A DNA stretch of 64,000 bases from Pseudo-nitzschia pungens. Lineage: Eukaryota; Bacillariophyta; Bacillariophyceae; Bacillariales; Bacillariaceae. This document shows positions 32,627 to 44,200 of this stretch, one piece after another. The position numbers were made by a program, and so were the translations under genes. Every line of letters starts with the position of its first letter. The stretch's first letter is position 1. The notes below the pieces were generated by a model. That model ran no database searches and was not told the origin of the DNA. It was given only the letters and a program-made list of their open reading frames with translations. The stretch is from positions 4,793,346 through 4,857,345 of the forward strand of contig CM074761.1 in the NCBI GenBank assembly GCA_037355855.1, read 5' to 3'.

Positions 32627-35600
32627 TTACGCGAGTGCATCTTCAATATCGGCCCCTTCGTTCGCGTCCCCATCCTCCATTTGTACAAAGGAAAGAAAGT
32701 GTTGGGGGCGGTGACATTCAGCATAGAAAGGCTCAGGAGTATCCATCTTGAGCGAGTAGTCCATCGATGCATTGTGCTTCACACCCTGGAAATTATAATT
32801 CCATCCAAGTCCATCGCGAGGAACCATGAAAAACCCTTTGAACCGATCGCTTAGCAACATTTGCACTTTCTCGAAGCAGTTCGATGAATAATCTTGGGCG
32901 TTGGCCACACCTCCCGCAATGTTTCTACTCTTTTTGCCCCATTCAAGTCCGTGTTCCGTAACGCGATAAGCAGTGAGAGAACATGATCCCTGAGTAAAAG
33001 AAGTTGTCAAGATGATTTCATTCTTTCCGGTCCATGCATTTGGATGATCACTAATAATGGAAGCGTGGGTCACCACATCAGGAGCGGGGAGGACCTGTGA
33101 ACCGTTTTGGATGAGCTCGTTTGGCTGTGTATGAATCCAACCCAGAGGTTCCAGATCGTTCACCAAGGGGTCATCCGGTAGTTTCTTTGGCATTGTCACA
33201 CTTTGGTGATTTCCAACCTGGGGAACCATGACGATACAACGGATTTCTCGCACTTGGTCATTGTCATGGGGGGTGATACCGTAGAGATAACCAGCAATTT
33301 GTGTTCGAAGATCGGCAATCGTAATGAATTTGGAAAGGATGTTTTTCGGTAGCACGTAAGTCAAACCATCTTCAGAGATATCTTCTGACGATACATAAAT
33401 GTGTTTTGTTCGAAGGTATAGATTTGTAGCACTTATTGCTCTCACTCGCCAATCAGTCTTGCTCTGGAACGTGTCTTGCTCATACTGAGTGGTAGTGGTG
33501 ACAACAATCTGTTCCCCGTGAACATTCGTTGTCTTTGTTGTAGTTGCAGTCATCTGAGATTGCTGGCGTGCCTGAGCTTCAATCTCGGCCACCTGTTGAC
33601 GCTGAACAGAAGGAGGAGCGATTTCCATTCCCAGAATAATGTCCCGTATCTCACTCTGAGTCAAACTTGATACATTCACATTGTTCTTTTTCCCGTAATC
33701 GGCAAGAATTAAGTCTTTCAATGCAACTTCAATCTTGATCCATTGCTCGTCCGTTAGTGTCGGCCAAACATGATGCGGTTCCGTTACAACAGTTCTGTCC
33801 GGGCGCAAAATTTGTTTCACCTTATCAACATTGACATGAAGTCCTCTCAAAATTAATATCAAACGAGAAAAGGCTGTATATGATGAAATGGACTTTAGCC
33901 AATCATCATAGATATTGAAGAGAACCATCTGGGGTTCAGTCGCACGCAATATAAGATCTCCGAATTTCTCTACTTTCATAGCAGCCTGGAATGGAAGTTG
34001 TAATTCCGAACCCTTCAACACTATGTTGGGGAAGTCAAGACAATGGACTTCCAATGGGTCGAGCATTCCTTTTCTGGTGACAATGATTTGCTTCGGCTGC
34101 TCTTCAATAGGAAGCGACCGAATAAGAGCTGCAACTTCCTCAGCGGTCTTCCACTTAGCAAGTTGGGAAAGACGTTTTTGCCCAGCCCATACGCTTGTGT
34201 GAATGATTTTGAGGAAGAGTTGACCAGTTCTTGGGTTAAAAATAAAGATTGCGCCGTTGATGGGTTTCGTGGTCAGGTTACCTTCGAACGTTTTATGAAT
34301 GGTCACGCGATAAACATTTGTATCGTCTACAAACCAAATTACTTGGTTGCTGAACAATTCTCCATAATTCTGAGAACTCAAATATGGTTCGGTTGGTTCA
34401 CTTGAATACAGTTGGAGACCCTTCCTGATTCTTTCTCGCAAAACATAGAGAGCGGGATTTGCTTTTATTATCTTCGCCATCGCCTGTTGTAGCAGGGGCT
34501 TACCCCCGGGAATATAGTTCCCGAAACCGCTGTACAAGGAGTACGCCAGATCTACCGCAAGAAGGCAGCCAGTTGGTGAAGGATAAATGCTCATATTGTC
34601 TGTTGTGTAGTCCAGATATTTGGCACGAGCGTACCGTTCAATATCATGAGAATCAAAGTCTCCCCAACGCAATTGAACATCAAGCCAATACTTGTTGGAT
34701 GTGCTGCCATCGTAATCGTCCTTCGTATCGTGCAAAAGACTAGGTTTAGAAACTGGCCATTTGTAAGCAGCGAATAACACCAAGTCTGCAACACTGCTAT
34801 TCATCTTGTAAGACTTTCGAGGGTGGATAGTCTCCTTCTGGACACTTTCAATTTCCAATGAATCGAGTTCTTGGTCGAATACTTGCGCAATATCCATCAC
34901 AATACTCTCGTGGATTTTTTGCCAAAGATGTGCCCTAAAGATCTGAATCAAAGAGATTTTGAGAGTTGGAATCTTCCCGTGCATGAAAATGCCCGTGAGG
35001 TCTAGCTGTACCTGGAAACCAACATAAACGTTCGCACGATTGATGGTTGGTGACCACCAGAGAGTGAAGCGTCTGTTTGGAATCTGGGTCAAACCAGAAC
35101 GCTGAGCATTTGTCAATTTCTTGAACTTCATACTTTCTTCGAATCCAGAGGCCTTCTCCCAGAACAGACCCTCCCACGTAGGGAAGTAAGTTCCCTTGAA
35201 CAAACTGTGTTCTAAAATACCTTCAACTCCACCAAGAGCCTGAATCATATCAGTTCTATACGCATTGAGATTCCAAAGCTTTCCATCGTGACGCTGATGA
35301 GTCCACCAAAACGGATTAACTCTGAGGACTTGGTACTGTTTGAACTCTGTTCGTACTCTCCAGCCTCGATCATAGGCTAAAGTATGACGATCCTTGCTGA
35401 ATAGAGTATTTATACGAGGAATTCCACGGTCCCACGAATCTTCCAGATCTTCTAAAGTCAGCCTTCGGTTTTGACTATTTGCTTCCTGACGTTTCAAGGC
35501 GTATTCCGCCCATACTCGCTGAGAGTCTACAAATTCGCTCTCCCATGGTTGCAGATATCGGAACACTGCGCGTATAAAAAATGACAAAAAAAGAGAAATT

Positions 35601-38600
35601 ATGAGTTTGGCATACATAAAACCGAACTTTAAATTGGAAAGTGTGAGGAAACTTACGATTCGGGATCAATTGTTCCGCATCATGACTCAGACCAGATCGG
35701 AAATGAGTAACTCCCATATCTGTTTGCTTGCTATAACGAAGATCACTTTGTGGAATGAGTACATGTCCCATGGACAGCATCCCTAAGCCACCCAGTTCTT
35801 TCGGACAGTAGAAAACAACCGGCGGGAAACGACTTGGCATTTTACTGTTCAACCCAATCTTGATACGGGTTTGGATCTTATTTTCATTTTTCACGAGAAG
35901 ATCAAGGAGTTCTTGTGTATTCAATACCGCTTCGCGATAATAAGTCATCAGGCCAATCAAGGCCGTGTTCCACTTATTTGCGATCTTTGTAAATGTAGTA
36001 GCTCCACTGCTCATCAGGATCTGCCGAATTCTGTTATCGAAAGCTTGCACCGCCGAGTCTTCAACGCGCAGATGTGCTTGGGCTGTCATTTCCTTCGTTG
36101 TTTCATTTTGCAAGTTCCATACTCCATCCTTGTAGGTTGTTGCATTTGCTTCGACCTGCCCACCTGTCAAAGGATCACGTCGAATTGCTTTGATGGGATT
36201 TATTCGAACCTCGAATCCACACATATCAAACAACAGGTTTGGATTGTCAGCGCTGTACACACTAACAAATGAATTGTCCCAATCCAAGGTAGTCACACTT
36301 CTTGGCAAACGATTCTTCATGTCCCAGAAAACCGCTCGACCAAGGTTCACGTCTCTTCTGAGAAGTCGCATTCGACAGTCACGAGGCCAACATTTCTTGT
36401 TTCGGTACCCAACGGCATTTTCATTGTTGGGGTCAGGGTGCTCGATAAGATATCTCTGAATAATATCTTTCCCTTCATTTGCATCGAATTTGAAGAGGAT
36501 GTATGTCTTGTCTAGATACCGAGTGTACAACCGGATGGGATGATTTACTTCGGTTTCGATATCTGCAAACGTGAGATACTCATTAGGACGCTGAGGTGGG
36601 CCAGCAAGCTCGCTTGCTCTTGTCAAGCCAAGAAGCAGCAAATCGAGAATCAATCCGTAGTACTGGACGATGAACGAAGAGAATGCAAGGCCTCTGATCA
36701 ATCCATAACTATTGGTGTGCATCATGTCTTTGAAAGAGATGCTCACGTTGTTTTTTGCTGTCATATAGTCGGCAATATTGTGATCAACAATCAACCTCAG
36801 TAAACGATTCAACAGCGTGAGGTCGATTTTCTCGTAGAACTTTTCGTACTTCGTCTCCATCAAAACGACACTCTCGCCGTTGTCGTCAACATCCCAGATA
36901 TTCTCGAGGTTATTGATTCCCTGACACCATTTATATACCAAAAGTGGAGGCGGCTCAGAATCTGCAGGCTTGACCCAATTTGGAAACAAGTGCCTCTTGT
37001 CGGCTTCATACCACAAATACTGGTCCAAATAGGCATCTGTAATTTTCTCCAAAGGCTCAATCGTGTACACAGGAGATAGATATTGGTACATCTAGATGGC
37101 GTCGAAAAAAAAAAAATCAAAATGAGTAATCGATATAGTGTATACACCCGTGAGCTAGCCGTCGTACTCGGTGCATCACTTACATCCATGAATTCAATCG
37201 TAGTTTCCTTGAATGTTCTCTGCGTAAGCAAATGCCGTTTGATTCGGCTCAGCGCTTCGTGTGGGTTGTCGTATGCTTGTTCAATGAGAGCCAGTTCCTC
37301 TCTCGCCGCACTATTGAGTCGTATCTGAAGGCCGTATCCTTCCTTCAGTCGTTCGAGCGCCAAAATCAGGAGTTTTGTATCGTGTTTGTACGAGAGTGGT
37401 GGAAAGGGAATCGGTGTGAATTTTCTGCTTTCTAACCAATGAACAGTTGTTGTATAAATGGCGACGGCCTCTTCCGCAGACACGTATGGCCCGTCCTTCA
37501 GGTAGTTGTGCTGCCTTTCCTGTTCCGCTTTCAGCCAGAGTCGGGTCAACCGACCCAGGTTTTTCTTGACTACTGTCTTGTCGACACTTCCACCGCGTTT
37601 GATTCGCTCACGATTGTAGTGGGCAATATTTGTCCACCAGTCGGCTTTTGCTTTCACGTAGCGGAGAATCATGTTCTCGATCGGAGCCGGCATCCCGGGA
37701 ACCTTCCACGGAATGTTTGCCTTCCAACAACGAAAGGCCTCGCTGAGATGGGACAAAATCACGCGGCTCTTGTTCTGTTTCACACCCGCGGGCATCATGT
37801 CGAGAATATCGTGCATGACAGAAGCTCGCAACTCGAGATCAAAATGCGATTCGACTCTTTGTTTGGTCACGTTCTTGGCGAAGGACTTGGATAGCCGGCC
37901 TTCGAATTGCCGCGCCAACAAGTTGCCCAACCAACGCTCCAGCAGGGGCACAATGCCTCTCAGAAAGAATATCCATACGCGCCAACTCGGAGCCCAAAAT
38001 CCAACCCCGGGTCCCTTCCCTACGGGTCCGGTGTTGAAGCGGTAGTAGATCAGGTGCTTCAAGTCTTTGCAGGTTCGAATCTGACGCATCAGCCGATACT
38101 TGTAGCGATACATTCCCGTCAATTGGCCCACGTGATTGAAGGCATACTGCAACCCGTCCGCCAATTGGTAGGCATCGATATTCGACAATCGGAATTGTAC
38201 GTGGGCATCCACCACGAGTTTGGTCAGGCGCAAAATTTCTCGCACGAGATGAAAGGCGTTTCCAAACCTGGATTTCTTTCGTTCCTTGGTGGTGAGAGTC
38301 TTGGTTGGCTTCAGATTAAAGTTGTAGTCCAAGTGAAGGTACTTGAGCTGCTTGCGGTTGATGAGCAAGTTGAGTATGTTGTGACCTTGCTTGCAAACTT
38401 GGAGACCGGCTTCCACCCAGTCGAGTTCGGTGCACTGGAAGAATTTCGTGCTCTTGAGACTCTTGAAGAGTGTTCGCTTGCTCTTTGGCTTCTCCGGCCT
38501 CGAATGCAATTGATTGAGTACCCAAGCCTTCAACAGCTTTTGGTACGATACCCGGACTTTGGTAGGATAGTTGAGATCACCCGAGACTCGATCACGGAAC

Positions 38601-40449
38601 CAGTGTCCAATGAGAGGAACATCAATGGTGCGTCTTGTGCGACCCGATCTTGTATTGAACGGATAGGGCGCAGAATACAGCGCAATGCCCGAATTGGTTC
38701 TTGGAGTGGAGAGGGGTTTGTCGGCCAAGAAAGGATCCACCGTTACATTCGTGCGAAAGCCGGCGCCGAGCTCCCCCCGGGACTGAAAGTCGTGCATTTC
38801 TTCCTCGTCTACGTAATCGTCGTCGTCATCGTAATCGTCTCGGACCCAATAGTTCGGGGCATCGTCGTCCACTTCTCCAACCAATGGAAGATTGAACTCA
38901 TCCTCTTCAAACTCACTCAAACCATTGGTATTGTACGAGTGCGAGTGCGAGTACGAGTGCTCGTTCTTTTCGACCCGAACGATTGGATTCAATTGCGACG
39001 GATAACTCTCAAACGCTAGAATCCCGTCCTCCTCGTCGGCATCGTCCGTGCCGAGAACGTGTGTCGATTGAACGTAGGTGATACGGAGCCAAGCGAACCT
39101 TGCGCGGTCGCGAATTGTAGACATTGGGGAAGGCGATCTTGTATTCCGTTCGGATCGGTTGCCGGATGATGATCTTGGAAATGTCGTTGAAGTCGTTCCA
39201 ATCCTCGTCTTCTTCCACGTCCCGAAACAGGGGTTCGAATTTGGGACCCCCCGGAATGGCCGCATTGAGCGCCTTGGCCGTCAAGAACTGCGGCAGATCA
39301 AAATTGTAGCGGATGTTCTTGTCGAAAAAGGCGTTGAGCAGCGGCTCCGCCAACTCGTGCAGTTGCGACATGATCTGCGTATCCAATCGCCACGTCTTGT
39401 AGCTCGGGCCGTTGACCCAGGCGTGTTTCAAAATGTCGACGCCGTCGTCGTCGCCGTCGCCGTCACCCCGGGTTTCTCGCACGTCCCCGAGGGGTTGCTG
39501 GTCGTAAAACCAATCTCGAATCAGATCGTATTGGGGATCGTCGAGGTCCAGCTGGATGGCTTCTCCCGGTTCGACGTTGAGCAGATGATCCACGTAATCC
39601 AGGGGCGGCTCCTCGTCGTCAAAGGGGGGGAACCTCATTCGTTTGAAGTGGCGTCGATCTCGTTTCTCCCTCCGCATCATCAACCACGCCGTACCCCACT
39701 GAGCGCGATAGACCGGTTCGATGACCTTGGGAACCTGATCCACAAAGGAAATGGCACCGGTGATGTGAAAGAGGATTGGAACCTCCTTGTAGGATTCCCA
39801 CGGCATGGGCATGTTTTCCAGCAATTTGTACAGGGCGTGCGGCATGTATTTGAGGGCTCCCAGGTAGAGTCGTTTTTCCGATTGGTACCGTTTGCTGGAC
39901 ATGTCTCCGTGGTCCTGCAGGATTTTTCGCAAAAAATCCGCCGGCAAAATCTCCTTTTGCGGAGCCGAAAAGGCGCCCATCTTTTTGGGCTCGTTGTATT
40001 CCTCGGATTGCAGCTCGTCCCAGCGCTTGGCCTTTTCTTCGCGATCGTCCATCGCATCCGCGGAACCGGCAAACGCACCGGCACCCGCACCCATTCCCGG
40101 TGGCGGCGGTGGTGGCGGAGCCATTCCGGGGGGTGCAGCAAACATGCCCGGAGGCGGTGGGAAATTCTGGCCGTGATTGGGAGGGACCATCCCAGGCGGA
40201 GGAGACATTCCGGGAGGAGACATTCCCGGAGGCGGAGGACCCATTCCGGGAGGCGCCATTCCGGGAGGACCCATTCCAGGAGGCGCCATGCCTGGAGGAG
40301 GTCCCATGCCTGGAGGAGGTCCCATGCCTGGAGGAGGTCCCATGCCTGGAGGAGGTCCCATGCCTGGAGGAGGTCCCATGCCCGGAGGAGGTACCCATTC
40401 CCGGAGGTGGTGGAGGGATCGTTGCCTCGTCGTTCGGTTCCGTGTCCAT
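32627..40449 (-). CDS. PRPF8: Pre-mRNA-processing-splicing factor 8 (PRP8), three exons, two frame disruptions
   Basis: PRP8 is the U5 snRNP scaffold at the catalytic core of the spliceosome. Exons: 37184-40449, 35657-37091, 32627-35565; introns of 92 and 91 nt start GTAAGT and end TAG and GCAG. Counting two extra bases, 2546 codons, about 210 more than the human protein. Order: Pro/Gly/Met-rich N-terminus; PRO8NT region ([40 protein letters not shown]); RT-like/large domain ([39 protein letters not shown]); endonuclease-like; RNase H-like ([20 protein letters not shown] onward); Jab1/MPN end ([29 protein letters not shown]). Disruptions: near 40393 in the PPPGMG repeats and near 39062 before [12 protein letters not shown]. 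An internal Met in the repeats could avoid the first one; the second lies inside the conserved region. Confidence 0.96.
40200..40400 (-). repeat. 18-bp coding tandem repeat in the PRP8 N-terminus
   Basis: Five identical copies of the 18-bp unit CCTGGAGGAGGTCCCATG (plus-strand reading) fill 40291-40380, with diverged copies on both sides. They encode repeated Pro-Pro-Pro-Gly-Met-Gly on the minus strand. The flanking copy at 40381-40397 carries one extra base relative to the unit. Confidence 0.92.
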
Positions 40450-41687
40450 GTTGCTTTGGGTAAGGCGGCGTCGAGTGAAACACGGGTTGTTTTGCAGATT
40501 GGTCTAGCACACTCCCTCCAATCGAATAATCCAATCAAATAATCCAATCCAATCGAATCCAATCGAATCGATGACTTCCTACTATTATTTCTATGATGCT
40601 CTCGCAATATCTAGTTGAGTTTCGTTGGTTGTGGAGGATACTGTTGCAGTTATTGTAGAAGACGTATTACCATGCATTGCCATGAGCAAGAATATCCTTC
40701 TTCATTGCCCTTGACTCCTCTCCCTGATCCCTGATTTTCTACCAACCACTAGAGCTGGTAAACTCTTCTGCAATGGACTGACTTGTACGGTAACCTTAGT
40801 CCATGCTACCGGTAATTTACCGTAGCTGATCGCTTAGTGATTGCCCACAAAGCTCCCCGAGTGGGTCTAGACGTGCTCCGCTCTCATCGTCATAATCGCA
40901 GTCGCGGGCTTGCCGACGTACGACGGATGGACTAAAAAGGGGAATACCCAAACTAAAATCTTCCCCCCAATTATGGAACCAAATCAAAATCCAATTCGGG
41001 GTAATTTTTGTCATTCATTTATTCGTGTCCGTATGATGATAGAAAATTCAAATTCAGATTTTTCGTGATCGTTGGGTTTCGGTTTTGTCACCAGATGATA
41101 TTTTTTGCCCGATTTGAGATAGATGCCTGATGCCACTACTAGTAACAGCCACTGCCACTACCACCACCACCCTGCGGGAACCGAACGACGAGACGATGCC
41201 TTCCTTCCTGGAAGATACAATACCGCACATACTGGTCACGAAGTACTACCACAAGTAGGTAGTGATTGCTTGCTTGTTGCAATTCAGTTACCGTACATAC
41301 CGCATGCATGCCTGAAATGCATGCATACAGTTGGAGTACTCGTACTCGTACTCGTACTCGTACGCAAACGATTGCAAAAGAACAAACCTCCGGGCACACC
41401 GGATCCTGCAGTGCCGGCCCTTGCCATTCTTGTCTCAATTGTTCCATTGTCCGAAAAGAATAATCACACTACCGTAGTCGTTCTGCGTTTGTGCGACTCG
41501 ATGAACATCTGATCGAAGCGAAGGTCTTCGTTCCACCATTATTAAACTCGTTGAATGAAATGAAAACGACCAGGGGTGAACGGAATCTCTAGGAATCAAC
41601 ACGTTGACTCAGAGACAGACAGAGAAAGAGACCCCGGCTCAATTATTCCCCGAGAGATCGTCTCCAATACAAGCGGCGCAAATCACC
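40450..41687. other. Divergent spacer between PRP8 and the acidic protein gene
   Basis: 1.24 kb with no supported gene. Features seen: an (AATCC/AATCG)n run near 40528-40568, a GTACTC hexamer array at 41335-41363 and ATGCAT-rich palindromic DNA near 41300-41330. Presumably contains both promoters. Confidence 0.5.
41335..41363. repeat. GTACTC hexanucleotide repeat
   Basis: About five tandem GTACTC/CGTACT units in the spacer upstream of the acidic protein gene. Confidence 0.8.
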
Positions 41688-43865
41688 ATGAAGGTGCGAC
41701 TCGGAGAGGCATTGGATGGTCGCGAGACGACGGAGGACGAGGACTCGTTCACGGATGAATCGGACGTCGACGTATTCCTGGAGTACGCGCGGGAAGTGAT
41801 TGCCGAGAACAATCTCTCCTATGATTCGACGTCCTTTTCGGAGTTCGAGGACCTCTTGCAACAATGCGTGGCAAATCATTTCTTGGATTCCAACGAAGAC
41901 AACAACCACAACGATTCCATGACGTCGGAATCCAGCTACAGCGGATATCTGAACGAAGAAAGCGATCGCGTCAACCGAAAGGGCACGGCACTGTCGCAAC
42001 CAAAGGGAATCATGTCCGACAATGCGTACCATCGCATGAAGGGAATCATTGCTCGAAAAAAGACGGGGTCCACGAATGACTGGAACAGTGAAGAGATGGG
42101 CGACACGAGCACCAACCAATCCAGATCGGATGGCACAAGAAAAAACGACGACGACGATATGGACCTGATGCTTTCTAGAATGAACAGTGTCCCGATTTTT
42201 CCCCGACGATACGATTCCGACTCGAGTGACGACTCGGTGGTCGATAAGAAAACGGCCCGGCAAATCCGGCGGGAGAAACATCGCAGGAGATCGAGAACCA
42301 AAAAAAAGTTGCGGGGAGAGTCGATCCACCACGATGGCGCTCTTGTTCCGGATGCACGCACACACCCGAACCGTCCGCGCGACGATAGGTTGTCCCTGCT
42401 GTTGCAGAGTCCCACGAGCAAAGAGAAAGCTCTGCGCTTCCTCAGTGAGCACGCCCCAAGTCTCCGCGATTCGGTCCTTGCTCGCTTGGATCGTGCGGGC
42501 GACGAACGCAAGGTCCAATCGCCGGCAAAACCACCAACGAGGCATTCGTCCTCCACGAGTGCTGGTTCGGATACTGATATTGGTGTTCCTATTTATATTG
42601 ATATTGATACAACCAATACCATTCTACCCTCTTTGGTGAAAAAAGGGATCGTGTATTTTGATATTCCGAGAATCGAACGAGCACTGGACGGAAAGCGGCA
42701 GAAAATCGATGCGATGAACAAGAAACAAAACGTCTTGAACCAAATATTCGATAAGTTTGCTTCGAAACAAAGCGAGAGAAAAACGACGCAGAAGGGCATG
42801 GCATCCCTCCACAAGTTGAGAGCGAGGAAAAAGGTCGCATTGCAGGCCACGTTCCTGCGCTATTCCGCCGAGAGAGAGCATCGATCGAAACAAAGCCGGG
42901 GTCCGGAGTCGTCAACTCCTGCGGGACCGAAGGACGAGCTGTCCTCGACGTGGAAGTCGGTTCAGTTCGAGTTGGAGCCCGCCGGTACGAGGGTTCGGGA
43001 CGAAGATCCCCTGGAATTTGCGGAATCGGCGTTCTCGACGTCGTGCATCGGCGAAAAGTTGAGGCTGAAGCATCTCTTGGACAAACGAAAACGATCTCTG
43101 GCGAATTCGGTGAAGAGTCCCGACACCGAGCGTCTGCTGCAGACGCAGATTGCGGAACACCGGAAACATACGGATCACGACGACGAAGAGCCGGTCTCAA
43201 AGACGATGCCATTGAGAAGAATCGCTTTCTTTCGACCGAGGGGAGATGGAAACCACGGGGTGCTATCACCGGATTCTTCGATCACCAACGATGTCTCTAG
43301 CGATTTGGATCATTTCTCATCGTATGTCGAGACCACAACAACAACAACAGAAAACGATGATGGTGATGTTGGTGCCCAGGTGGAATCCTCGGACGACAGT
43401 GCGTGGTCCGAAATGTCGTTTCAATCCGATCCCAACCGATTCGGTTCGTCGTCGGTGGCGACCTTGATCGCAAAAGGAAAACTGAATCTCTGCGGCCAAA
43501 AGTATCACCCATCCAAGCCTCTTCCGATCGAAACGAAGAGTCCCGAAACCTTTAATGATTCGTTCGACGACATTGTTCTCCGAAACACACCGAGATTGGG
43601 CAGCAGCAACAGCAACAAGAACTCTTCCGATGGTTTTGGAGCGGGACAGTCCCCAACCGGTGTCGCGGACATCTTCAACGAACCAAAGGGATTATTGAAA
43701 GGGATTCCGATTCACGACGCTCTCGCATTCGTGGACGACGACGACGACGGAGACCATGTCTTCACGGACAAGGACGACAGCTTTGGCATCAAATCCCTGG
43801 AACAGGGCGAAATTTTCTCGGCGTACAACCCAGTATTTTACAGCCCGAGAAGGTTTGAAATATGA
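41688..43865 (+). CDS. Unrecognised acidic, Ser-rich protein with basic patches
   Basis: Single exon, 725 residues from the first ATG at 41688 (the frame is open 28 codons upstream without ATG). No family is recognised. The N-terminus holds a plausible folded helix pair, FLEYAREVIAENNLSYDSTS then FEDLLQQCVANHFLD, after an acidic stretch. A strongly basic segment (KKTARQIRREKHRRRSRTKK) near residue 190 looks like a nuclear localisation or nucleic-acid-binding patch. A Lys/Gln helix near residues 330-420 (RALDGKRQKIDAMNKKQNV) is predicted coiled coil. The rest is Ser/Asp/Glu-rich and likely disordered, including poly-Asp (VDDDDDGD). The tail FGIKSLEQGEIFSAYNPVFY may be a short motif. Continuous coding over 2.2 kb with no stop supports a real gene; function is unknown. 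Confidence 0.75.
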   Translation: MKVRLGEALDGRETTEDEDSFTDESDVDVFLEYAREVIAENNLSYDSTSFSEFEDLLQQCVANHFLDSNEDNNHNDSMTSESSYSGYLNEESDRVNRKGTALSQPKGIMSDNAYHRMKGIIARKKTGSTNDWNSEEMGDTSTNQSRSDGTRKNDDDDMDLMLSRMNSVPIFPRRYDSDSSDDSVVDKKTARQIRREKHRRRSRTKKKLRGESIHHDGALVPDARTHPNRPRDDRLSLLLQSPTSKEKALRFLSEHAPSLRDSVLARLDRAGDERKVQSPAKPPTRHSSSTSAGSDTDIGVPIYIDIDTTNTILPSLVKKGIVYFDIPRIERALDGKRQKIDAMNKKQNVLNQIFDKFASKQSERKTTQKGMASLHKLRARKKVALQATFLRYSAEREHRSKQSRGPESSTPAGPKDELSSTWKSVQFELEPAGTRVRDEDPLEFAESAFSTSCIGEKLRLKHLLDKRKRSLANSVKSPDTERLLQTQIAEHRKHTDHDDEEPVSKTMPLRRIAFFRPRGDGNHGVLSPDSSITNDVSSDLDHFSSYVETTTTTTENDDGDVGAQVESSDDSAWSEMSFQSDPNRFGSSSVATLIAKGKLNLCGQKYHPSKPLPIETKSPETFNDSFDDIVLRNTPRLGSSNSNKNSSDGFGAGQSPTGVADIFNEPKGLLKGIPIHDALAFVDDDDDGDHVFTDKDDSFGIKSLEQGEIFSAYNPVFYSPRRFEI

Positions 43866-44200
43866 TGGAGAGATATTACGTGGGAATCGAGGATGTCGTT
43901 GAGAGAGATTCGCGTTGCTGGTATTGTGATTGGCGATGCGTGGAATGCCGGACGTGCACATTGGAATGATTTGATGGATTGTGATGATGATCGCAATGAT
44001 CACATGTGCGGATGTGAGTGAAGTTTTGCGTACCGCATCTATTTTCTAATCACACAACTATTGTATTATAATATTAGTATTGTATCGGATTCGAGAAACA
44101 GAGTTGTGCGGATTTATGCTTTTGTAGCAGTGGTGATGGGATCAATATCTATACTATAACTCGCACGGTTGAAATGCTATGGAGCACCACCATGTCAGAC
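43866..44200. other. Convergent spacer, no gene recognised
   Basis: 335 bp between convergent genes, AT-rich in 44030-44130. Nothing beyond expected 3' flanks was seen. Confidence 0.5.

Noticed and set aside
37907..40463. Two long plus-strand open frames (370 and 461 codons) opposite PRP8 exon 1
   Set aside because: They are antisense shadows of the conserved PRP8 coding strand; composition is Arg/His-rich and repeats mirror the PPPGMG array.
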